A stretch of 64,000 nt of DNA from Margaritifera margaritifera (Eukaryota > Mollusca > Bivalvia > Unionida > Margaritiferidae): positions 639,501 through 703,500 of the forward strand of contig JAQPZY010000984.1 of NCBI GenBank assembly GCA_029931535.1. Direction: 5' to 3'. The translations under genes were made by a program, and so were the position numbers. The notes beneath the pieces were generated by a model that had not been told where the DNA came from, ran no database searches, and worked only from the letters and a program-made list of their open reading frames with translations. Below are positions 54,546 to 64,000 of this stretch, one piece after another; position 1 is the stretch's first letter, and each line of letters begins with the position of its first letter.

Positions 54546-54963
54546 ATGTATAATGAATTGCATACAAATTTAGGAAGATGACACCTTCCAAATAATGTAA
54601 ACATGAAGTACAACAAAACTGATTGGCTGTTCAGAATTTCATCATTTAAAGGTCATAAATGAGACATGTGTCAACTGCAAGATTCTTTATTCAATATTGC
54701 ATATGTTTTTCATCATTCTGCAGTGTATGCCCTTCTTGTGCGTCAAATTTTACCATGTGACTTTTTTGGTTCTGTGTGCTTTTTTATGCAAATGTAGTGT
54801 TCTGTCATTTTTTAAAAATAAATTAAGATAAAAGAAAATAAACATTTAAAGTCCAAGGATGGGCATTTTTCATTATTTTTTTAACGGATCATCATTTAAA
54901 TTGTTATAGAATCGGGATGTAATCATGAGAGTCACTTTCTTGATATAAAAAAAAATGAGTTGT

Positions 54964-55105
54964 ACCATTTATACTTGCTTATGCAGTTTGTTTGGAGTCA
55001 ACAGTAGAACTACATAGACCCTGATCTGCCAGCTCATTATGCAATGATAGATCAGGGTCTGTGTTGTTTACAGTTGGACTCTACTTATAAGCAAGTATAA
55101 ACGGT
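54964..55105. mobile_element. Twin-hairpin MITE family, single-hairpin copy
   Basis: Ends ACCATTTATACTTGCTTATG and ATAAGCAAGTATAAACGGT are strong inverted repeats. Only one internal hairpin remains (TACATAGACCCTGATCTGCC / AGATCAGGGTCTGTGTTGTT). Confidence 0.82.
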
Positions 55106-55205
55106 AAGCACTGACCATTACCAAGTACCTAAGTATTCTGGTCATATGACCTTGCAGCATGTTAAAGGCAGTGTTGGTAGAGCACAGAAAAATGTTAGGC
55201 ACCAG

Positions 55206-55480
55206 CAGTTTGCAATCACCATTAATACATTGAAAGTGAATGAATGAAATAATGATCATACAGTTTGCAATCACCATTAATACATTGAAAGTGAATGAAT
55301 GAAATAATGATCATACAGTTTGCAATCACCATTAATACATTGAAAGTGAATGAATGAAATAATGATCATACAGTTTGCAATCACCATTAATACATTGAAA
55401 GTGAATGAATGAAATAATGATCATACAGTTTGCAATCACCATTAATACATTGAAAGTGAATGAATGAAATAATGATCATA
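55206..55480 (+). repeat. 55-bp minisatellite, five identical copies
   Basis: The unit begins CAGTTTGCAATCACCATTAA and ends AATGATCATA; starts are at 55206, 55261, 55316, 55371 and 55426. I see no differences between copies, so the expansion is recent, or the assembly duplicated reads. Confidence 0.97.
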
Positions 55481-55929
55481 CAGGGTATTTTAAAGCTCAT
55501 TTTAGGATGAAGAATGAGACAGTTATGAACTTTCTTGATTGGATTGCAGCATTTCAAAAAAGAAATATTAGCCTAATGGAAATAAAGATCAGGTGTCTTT
55601 CCTCAACTTTATGCTCACTGCCAGTTCGCGTAGTGATTCTAAGTTGAATTTATGCATAAAAATATATTACTTGTAATCATTACGATATAAAATGACCATA
55701 ATATATATTTACTAAATATATTTTCTCCAAATAAGGAAGTTAACATTTTCAACAGTTCATTTATTTTTACAAGGATTAGGACATCTGTACATTTTCTCAA
55801 AGTTGCCACAGCCTCTTCATCATCATCATGAAGCATAAAGGTCCCATTTGATGAAAATATCAAATTTTTTTTTTCTGATAAATATATCGCACTAACTCTT
55901 TGATCTGTTGACAGATTTAAATCGATTGT

Positions 55930-57596
55930 TAGCTCTACTGGTCATAGAGCAGAGGAGCTTATGGGATGGTCTGTTGTCCGATCTGTCATCAGTCCATCTG
56001 TTAGCACAAGTTTTTTTATCACTACTACTCCTAAACTACCTGGAGGAGTGCAATGAAACTTTACACAATCATCCCATGGTCTAGTTGGTCTGAAATGAAA
56101 ATGATGCTACTCAGGCATCCAATATTGATGCCACAGCGACCATCTTGAAAGACTTGTAATGTGTAGTGATCCTGAATGAAAATGGTGCCAATTTGATGTC
56201 CAATATGGCAACCATGGATGTCATCTTGAAAATCTTATTGCTACTCTTGGACAGAAAGTCATATTGACATGGGGTTTTCACCAGAAGACTTATTATGATG
56301 TCTACTTGATCCTAAATGAAAATGGTTCTAATCTGGTGTGCAGTATTCCTGCCACAGCGACCATCTTGAAAATCTTATTGCTACTCATCCTGAATAGATG
56401 GTCATATCAATGTGGGGTTTCCACTAAAAGACTTCTTACAATGTATAGTTGGTCATAAATGAAAATGGTGCTGATCTGACTTCCAGTTAGGCTGCCACAG
56501 TGACCATCTTGAAAATCTTGTTACTGCTTCTTCTCCTGAATGGATGGTCATATCAAAATGGGGTTTTGACTGAAAAACTTTTATGAAATCTAGTTGCTAT
56601 TACAGTGGGCATCTTGAAAATTTTATCACTACTTCTCCTGAATGAATGGTCATATCAGCATGGGGTTTTCACAGAAAGACTTCTTATGATGTCTAGTTAG
56701 TTGTAAATGCAAATGGTGCTGATCTGACCTCCAATATAGTCATCACAGTGGCCATCTTGAAAATCTTGTTATGGCTGCTTCTCTTAGATGTCTGGTCATA
56801 TCGACATGGTGCTTTTGCCACAAGACTTCTTATGATGTCTAGTTGGTCTTAAATGGAAATGTTGCCAATCAGATATCCAGTATGGCCACCCTGGCATCTT
56901 TTGTTACTTGTTACTCCTCCAAAATGGAAAGTTATATCAGCATGGGGTTTTCACCAGAAGACTTCTTAACATGTCTTGTTGGTCCTAAATTAAAATGGTG
57001 CTGATCTGATATCCAATATAGCCACCATGGTGGCCATCTTGAAAATCTAGTTATTGCTACTCAGCTTAAATGGAAGTCATTTTAACATGGTGTATTCATC
57101 AGAAGAATTCTTACAATGGCTGGTTTGTCCTAAATGAAAATGATGCAAACTTACCCTGGGTATGGCCATCATGGTGGTCATCTTAAAAATATTATCTCTA
57201 CTCCTCCCATATGGATAGACATATGAACATGGGGTTTTCACCAATAGACTTCTTATGATACCTAGTTGGTCCTAAATGAAAATGGTGCCAATTGTACATC
57301 CAGTATGGTTGCCATGATAGCTGTCATGAAAGTCTTGCAGTGCACCCCACCCCCACCCCCGATGGATGGTCATATTAACAGAGCGTTTTAACAAAAAAAC
57401 TTCTAATGGTTCTTAATGAAAATGGTGTCAATCTGACATCCAGAATGGCTACCACAGCAGCTAAGTTGAAAATTTTGTCTATGAAGAGTATCGGAGATAC
57501 AAAGCACTTGGCAGTTAAAAGGTTTTATATAGAATTCTTGGAAATTCTTTTGAGTCCGTAGAGCATCAGTCCCTTCGAGGAACTCGTCTTCTTTAT
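55930..57596 (+). mobile_element. Family 1 composite element, complete copy 3
   Basis: Head TTAGCTCTACTGGTCATAGA, GCAGAGGAGCTTATGGGATG, CATCTGTTAGCACAAG (55930-56060). About ten units run 56070-57480 with the same blocks as copy 2. The tail at 57480-57596 has GAGTATCGGAGATACAAAGC, TTGGAAATTCTTTTGAGTCC and CCCTTCGAGGAACTC. About 1.67 kb, uninterrupted. Confidence 0.87.
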
Positions 57597-58259
57597 CATT
57601 CTTTTTTTTAAAACTTTTTAAATTTTGTGAAAACATTTATTCAGTATTAAAAAAATTACAGTATTTTTATGTCACCATCTAGTTCATTACATCATAAGCC
57701 CATTATGACCCTTATGTTTGGGACAGCTATTTTGTGAACTCAGTTTTTTTGTTGTTGCTGCTATCCATTCATGCTTGACCACAACCACTTCACCTGGATC
57801 AGACATAGGTTCAAATCCATTAGAGAAAACAATTAGCCTCTGTTAATTTATGAAACAGCCCTTGGTCAGATTAAAAGAGGAAACACAAGTTGATGAACAC
57901 TGTATGCCTTTGATAGCATTCAGTGCATATGGGACATGATGGTACATTGTTACATGTTAGGAAGAGTCTGTTTGATGGAAAAGGGGTGTTTTGGTAATGA
58001 AATATTAATATTGACTTGCAGTCCTACACATGCTTAATATTAGTATTTGTACTATTGTATACCATAGATGAGTAGCTGAGAGGTGTAAGCAGATGGTAAA
58101 CAAAACAGATAAAGGATCATGTCAAGCTTGTATCGATAGACCTTCGAGTTCTATGTGTAATGATAGATTTAATCCATGCTCAGCCTTTCTCATCATACAC
58201 GTACTGTACAGGTTGAGATAGACTTGTGTTTAAATGTTTTTCATGGCAAATTTGTAGCA

Positions 58260-58438
58260 TTTGGTCATTTGCTAAGTTAGATTTGCTGTCAGTCCCTAAT
58301 GAGAAAAACAAATGTCAACAGGTTATGGAGGATGCTTGTTGTATAAAACAGCATGCAACAATAGTGTCACATAATGAAGAGTTTGCAAGGGGAGATAATT
58401 TACAGAGGCTAGAAATGTTGTTGAATGGACTATGAATT
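58260..58438 (+). CDS. Possible terminal exon of an unidentified gene
   Basis: After an acceptor-like AAATTTGTAG, the frame reads IWSFAKLDLLSVPNEKNKCQ, then KQHATIVSHNEEFARGDNLQ and RLEMLLNGL before TGA, polar and protein-like compared with the surrounding AT-rich frames. AATAAA lies at 58592, about 155 bases past the stop. I found no upstream exon to pair with it and recognise no family; it may be chance. Confidence 0.22.
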
Positions 58439-59064
58439 TGTACAGTAAAAACACCTTGATACTTAATCCAGCAGATTATTTATGATACAGACCAAATACA
58501 TGTACATGTATACATTTTCCACAAGGAATTAAATGTTTCTTTTTTTAATAGATCAAGAAGAGTTTAAAAGCTGAAAATATTTCTGCACGTCAATAAATGT
58601 GTGTTCATATCTGACATTTAACAAATTCCTTGAGAGAATGGGATGTTCAGCAACTCTACCTTAAAAGTGCACAGTTTTTGTATTGAATAGTTCATAGGTG
58701 TAAGAATATTTTGAATAATTTGTATCTTCTTCCTTAAAAATTGGATTTAATCTCGTGCAGTATTTCCACTGATTTATTTACTGGTAAGTTCTGTAGCTTG
58801 AAACAAAAGACCGATAATGCTTTTAAAGTTAATACATGTGTATCTTTTTTGTGTCTGTAGTGACAGTTTAACCCATGTAAAGCTCAACTCTGCCATAGGG
58901 AACAGTTTTTTAAAAACTTTTATGTCTATATCTACTGTATACTTGAGATCTACATATATGTACATTTTGTACATGTTCATACATGTACTCTTTTATATGA
59001 ATGATAAATGAAGATAAAAGTATTATATTTATTCAGCAGATATTTTGGGCCTTTTGCTAATTTT

Positions 59065-59835
59065 TAGCTCACTGGGCCATAAGACCAAGTGAGAATATGG
59101 TAGGGTCCTATGTTCAGTGTGTGTGTTATCCATTTGGTGTCCATCCGCAAATGATACTTTCAGCTTCTCAAAAACCACTGGACCAGTGTGAAAAAAAATG
59201 TGGCAGGAAACATTCTGGCATGAAGGCCTTTCAGGTTTCTACAAAATAAAGTAAATCTGCCCATAAACAGTGCCTGCAATAACTCAAAATAGAAAACTCT
59301 TTAAATGACTTCTCATAAACTGCTGACAATTTGATCAAATTTGACAAAAAGCTGCCTTTCAAATTTGTACAAATAATGTTAATCTACTATCAGATATGGA
59401 CACCATTACTAAAAATATAAGACTATAAACAGCTCAAAAACTGCTTAGAGAATTTGAGCAAATTTCACAGAAATCATCCTAGCTTGAAGGTCTTTCAAAT
59501 TTATACAAAAGATACCAATTTGCCATCAGCTATGGCCATTACTAAAAATATAAAAATATTTGAACTCTAAAAAAAATCAATAATTCTTGACAAAACAATC
59601 CAGCATGAAGGCCTTTCAGTATTGGACAAATTATGCTGATATGGATGAAGATATAAAAAAAACTGAAAACTTGAAACAATTGTTTTCATAACCTAAGCAA
59701 CCAACAGCATTGGAATAAATTTCTACAGAAGGCATCCTACTGACCCAAAGTTCTTGACCAACTGCAGTTGTATTTGGCTATTAGGCAGATATCAGACAGG
59801 TGTACAATTTTGGCCCACTTGGGCCTCATTTATTT
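59065..59835 (+). repeat. Family 2 element with terminal hairpin head
   Basis: Head TTAGCTCACTGGGCCATAAG then ACCAAGTGAG can fold on itself (CTCACTGG with CCAAGTGAG). Units repeat CAAATTTGTACAAATAATG and AATTTGATCAAATTTGAC. The right edge reads TTTGGCCCACTTGGGCCTCA, roughly complementary to the head. Confidence 0.75.
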
Positions 59836-60301
59836 AGTAACATGATATTATGGTTTTCTTTTTACCTTTGTTAAAAAAGGAAATGCTTTGGGTAGACCAC
59901 TGTACATATTTGCCTATTATAGCATTGCATTATAGCAGTGTGGTTTTCTTTGTGCACACAAGTCGTTACTAGACATACAAAATCTCTCATGATCATTGGA
60001 TCAAACTTGTCTCAGGTCAAGGCCATGGATACAACTGTTGTCATGGAATACATTAAATTTATTTGCTAAGGACAACACCAAAATGGCTAGGTATTGGTCA
60101 AGCAGAATAACCTCAGACATCTTCTATAATCTGGACAGATTATTTTGTACTTGTCAAGCATGTACAAGGCATGCCATTATACCTTTTTTAGTGTTCACTA
60201 TAATATCTGTTCTGATGGAAGGTCATTTGTCAAACAGGTTATTTTTGTTGAACTGTATGAGCAAGTAAAGAAGTAAATAGGTTGGAATCCTAGTTAGCAA
60301 G

Positions 60302-60790
60302 GCTGGTAAGTACCAGGTAAGACGTATTTAAAAAAAATAATTGACATACACTAGCATAGTCATAGTATTTCCATTTTTGTTGGATTGTAAAATTTTGTTG
60401 TACATACAAGTCAATTACATTCAATTAATGAATTTATTTCAACTTGTATACTCATGTTTTTTTAAGATAAGTGGCATATCATAAATTGTAACTGAATTAT
60501 TTTCTGTCATCAAACTTTTATAACCAACTCTTTGTCAGCAAAGAATGTGAGTGCTTTGAATTAATTATTAAAACTGTGATCTTTTGAATCTAGCTTTTTT
60601 TTGTTTTAGTTGGCCAGTAAAAATTTGTAGAGTGTATTTTTGACTGAACTGCAGTAAACATCACCAAATGAAAATATTGTAGCTACAGATGTCTCTGGCC
60701 ATCTAACTCTTGAATTTACTAGGTCTCGTATTTACCTGTGGCCATGCAGGCCTGTGAGAACCTAGGGTTGTTGTTGTTGTTGTTGATAAT
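60302..60790. other. Intergenic; (GTT)n run only
   Basis: GTTGTTGTTGTTGTTGTT at 60768-60785 may be the remains of an antisense SINE (CAA)n tail, but no SINE body is recognisable next to it. Confidence 0.4.
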
Positions 60791-60814
60791 CTTGTTGATT
60801 ATGGAACTATATTC

Positions 60815-61280
60815 TTAGCTCACCTGACCTTTAGGACAAGTGAGCTTGAGGTATGGCTTTGCATCCAGCATGCATCATCCAGAATTCATTATCCATTGCC
60901 ATTGCTATTTTTCACATCTTTTCAAAACGTTTGGGTTAATTTGGATCAAACTTTGTAGGAATGTTTCTGAGGACATGGTCTACCAAATATTTGTTCTGGT
61001 TGGCTCCCCTAGCAACTATGTGGCAACAGTGTGACTTCCTTAGTAACCATGTGGAAAACCTATATATGATTTCTTTGCTTGAATTCTGAATTCTCCCATC
61101 AAGTATGGCTATTATTACTAATACTTCTAATATATAATCAAAGAACAACTTCACTACAAACTATCTTGCCATATCAGACCTGGTGTGATGGGTACAGTTC
61201 TAGCATGATCACCTTTCACATTTATACAAAAGATACTAATGCACCATTTAGTCCAGCTGAAGTTACTCAAAGTAGAAAGA
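60815..61280 (+). repeat. Family 2 repeat
   Basis: Head TTAGCTCACCTGACCTTTAG and GACAAGTGAGCTTGAGGTAT at 60818, TGCATCCAGCATGCATCATC, then diverged units ending near ACATTTATACAAAAGATACT. Confidence 0.7.
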
Positions 61281-61479
61281 CACTTAAACAGATACCACAA
61301 GTTGTGACGATATACCTTGAAATTATCTTGACAAGCATGTCTTTCAACCATGGGCACCCAATTAATTGCTACTATATGTGCCTTTTTCCTTGAGATTACT
61401 TGAGCTCTTTTACAATGTGCTTTTCTGAATTTGTGTGGCAAGTCTGAAGACAACTCACTGATGCAACAGACTTGTAAAA

Positions 61480-62470
61480 ATTGATATCAGTATGCACCTT
61501 GAGGAAAGTAGTTTAGTCAAAGCCAGGTCAGTGCGACTTAATTTTCACGACTTTTAAATATTTAACTTTCCATTTGTTACACTTTCATCATCTTGGATTC
61601 TGTTTCACCTACACTTATGATATTCGTACTGACTGCATCTCAAGGGGAGCAACTTGGCTGATTCAAAATTTCCATGCTTATTTTCAGCCGTCTGGTCATT
61701 GTTATCTGTATCCTACACCCGATTTCATCTACACACATGAAAATTTGTATGTGGATGCATCTTGAGGAAAGTAACTCCATCATACCAAACTATATCATGG
61801 TGACCTAATTTCACACTTGGGTATTTTCATGTGTTCATTTGTTGCACTCCATGTATCTCAAACCCTATTTCACCTACACATAAAAATTGGCAGGTGGAAA
61901 CATTATCAACCAGTCACTCCACCATACAAAACTATGTCGGTGTGACCCAGTTTTAATGCTTGAGTGACGAGTGACTTGTATTTTCACCTATTCATTATAC
62001 CCTGAACATCTTGGACCCTATTTTCAGCTATTTATTCATTGCACCCTGAATGTTTTGGACCCATTTCATCCATGTTCATGAAACTTGGTATGTGGATGCA
62101 TCTTAAGGAGAGTAACTCAGCTGTAATAAAATTAAGTCAATGTGACCCAATTTTCATGCTAAAGTGACTTTTTCTTTTTGGTTACCTCATGAATATCTTA
62201 GACCCTATTTCATCGACACTGATGAAAAAAATATATGAATGCATCTCTAGCACAGTAACTCAACCATATCAAAATGAGGTCAGTGTGACCTAACTTTAAT
62301 GCTCGAGTAACTTGTATTTTCAGCTATTCATTTGTAACCTCTTCAATATCTTGAACTATAGGTCACCTACACATACAAATTGGTATGTGGATGCAACTCG
62401 AGGAGAGTAACTGGATACCAAAAGTAGGTAACTGTGACCAAATTTTCAGACTTTAGCAACTTTGTATTTT
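61480..62470 (+). repeat. Family 3 tandem array, second locus
   Basis: About six ~155-bp units: CTTGGTATGTGGATGCATCT, GAGAGTAACTC, GGTCAGTGTGACC, TTCATGCT..AGTGACTT and TATTTTCAGCTATTCATT. A perfect AGGTCAGTGTGACCT lies at 62277-62291. Confidence 0.78.
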
Positions 62471-62689
62471 ACCTCCATACCAGTCTGTATAGTGTCACCT
62501 TTTCCAAACATGCTCATATTGACGAGGATATTCGTTTTTACAATTAAATAACTTTCTGATATTCAAGAGTTCAAATTGTGTGATCAAATTATTTGTGACT
62601 GCAAGGCCTTAATTCATTCCACAGATTTGAGTTGTAGTCCTGCAAAAATCTATAGGGTATTTAACAATGCACATAATGTGTTGTCGTTA

Positions 62690-62855
62690 TTTTGTTTTTT
62701 AACAGCACTTTTGGCACTTTATTTGACTATATCATTCCGAGGAAATGGAAACCAAGTACCTCTCCCAAGGATACATGAAGGCAGTGAACCAGGCTGGTCT
62801 GGATGGGTATCATCAGACACTCAACAAACTGAGCTACTGTGGCTCTCAAAGTGCC
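62690..62855 (-). repeat. tRNA-like SINE relic, second copy
   Basis: Shares TCCGAGGAAATGG, CCAAGGAT.CATGAAGGCAG, and AACTGAGCTACTGTGGCTCT with 41640-41800; on the - strand GCTCAGTTTGTTGAGTGTCT is the tRNA-like A-box region. Confidence 0.5.
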
Positions 62856-63010
62856 ATCCACATAGACCAAGATCTGTCATTGTATGATACAGTATCAAAA
62901 TCAGGGTCTATGATGTTTTCTGGAAACAATAGGTAAAATGAAGAGTGGTCTGACAGCGCTTTATGTGATGGCAGATCAGGGTCTGATCTGTGTTGGAGTT
63001 GGTATCGAGA
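62855..63010. repeat. Twin-hairpin MITE, degenerate copy
   Basis: ACATAGACCAAGATCTGTCA, TCAGGGTCTATGATGTTTTC and GATGGCAGATCAGGGTCTGA keep the hairpin words of copies 1 and 2, but the ends are eroded. Confidence 0.6.
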
Positions 63011-64000
63011 AAAGGAAATCCCAGTCAAGGGATTATGTTATTTTTCTTTAGCAAGGTTCTGCTGAGCAAATAATGTAACCCAAGACTGGAATTTTCTCTT
63101 GGTACCAACCCCAAACTAATTTATTTTTCCCATCCATTTGTTTTTCCAAGAGAATAGAGAAAACAAGAAGTCCGTTTTATTCCATCACATCATTCACTTG
63201 CTTTACTTGTAAACACTCCAGTTATGTCTAGCATTGTCATTAAAGTGTAGCATACTATATTGTGACAATGAAACTTTCATGTGACCACCAAAGACAACTG
63301 ACTCAAATCAACTAGACCAAGACAGAAAAGTAACAGTTGCATATTTACAAGATGACTCTCACATGGATGAGCATAACCTGTTCACAAATGGGTGCATGTC
63401 ATACGAGGACAAATATGAGTCATAATTCTGTTTTCAAACTTTGCTTTGCAACATCCTCTTACATAATATAAATTTCATGAATTATTGCAAAGACTTGGAA
63501 GAATGGGAAAGTAATTACTGATCTTCTTGCAATAGGTTGTGAGGCAAGTTTAATTGATTGTTAGATATTTGATTCCTAGACATTATACAAATGTGATGGT
63601 ATGCCAGACTTGTTAATTTAAAGCCTGGCTGTAAATAGTTTACTCTGTTTCATGTAGTTCTGTCTGAAATGGTTCACCATACTATCAGCTGATGAAGATC
63701 AAACTCTGTATGTGGAACACATGTAAATGAAAAAGTTTTGGTTAATATATATATACACACACACACACAGTCAAGATTGTATATTTCAATGGATACAATG
63801 TTTTTCAGGTTTGAACGTTTGAGTTTCATTTCCCCAGCCAAATACCTCATTTCTAGGTATTCCAAAGGATTTGTTATAATGTTCCTTTGTTACAATGTTT
63901 AGTTGGTTAAAGTGTTTGATTTGTGTGGTCCGCCTGAGAAAAATAGCTCAATTAAAACATTGTTATCATCTGATGCACCGAAGCCAGATAAACAATGGAA
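63011..64000. other. Intergenic, nothing recognised except (TA)n(CA)n
   Basis: A short TATATATATACACACACACA run is at 63745-63769. No exon or repeat family was identified to the window end. Confidence 0.5.

Noticed and set aside
57770..57835. GGTTCAAATCC, resembling a tRNA B box
   Set aside because: No matching A box or stems around it; a chance match.

Overview
This is AT-rich animal genomic DNA, densely packed with decayed transposable elements and tandem arrays. Several things suggest a marine invertebrate, most likely a mollusc (inference, no species claim): a tRNA-derived SINE, a DIRS-type tyrosine-recombinase retrotransposon, an RNase H-bearing LINE, several Tigger/pogo DNA transposons, and interspersed elements built from ~150-bp tandem units like those described in bivalves. 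Nothing is prokaryotic: there are no operons, no CRISPR array, and almost no open frame longer than 120 codons.

The one confidently recognised host gene is the 3' end of NAA25 (MDM20), the non-catalytic TPR subunit of the NatB N-terminal acetyltransferase. Seven exons on the + strand (5360-5563, 16340-16463, 18341-18400, 26537-26634, 30277-30387, 34378-34527, 40392-40514) join without a phase conflict into 289 codons plus a stop. They match the last ~30% of the animal protein, including the lysine-rich stretch, the PP-F motif and the KVEQSY helix near the C-terminus. The 5' exons should lie to the left of the window. One intron uses a GC donor and carries a 60-bp tandem copy of the exon end just downstream.

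Region by region. 1-5359: upstream intron with a tandem-repeat remnant, a tRNA-Val-like relic, a hairpin, an antisense SINE and a twin-hairpin MITE. 5595-6125: Family 2 repeat. 6126-10690: DIRS element with inverted terminal repeats, interrupted by a SINE with a perfect 14-bp target duplication. 12230-15790: a Family 1 composite element split by a Tigger at a TA site. 16660-17935: Family 4 array rich in AGGTCA direct repeats. 19060-20146: 3' part of a LINE. 20150-24310: Family 3 array carrying AGGTCA palindromes, split by a second Tigger. 24757-25679: long foldback. 26695-28312: second Family 1 element. 31300-32707: second DIRS remnant. 34706-38833: third Tigger, with an antisense transposase relic and nested foldbacks. 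40515-64000: no confident gene; it holds minisatellites, three more twin-hairpin copies, the third Family 1 element, and Family 2 and 3 copies.

The two most interesting patterns are these. (1) Family 1 has a head-(146 bp)n-tail architecture with three copies of nearly equal length, and shares a head hairpin with Family 2. (2) Families 3 and 4 spread nuclear-receptor-type AGGTCA sites, inverted with a 3-bp spacer in Family 3 and direct in Family 4. Assignments rest on reading the sequence and remembered family features; no database search was run.
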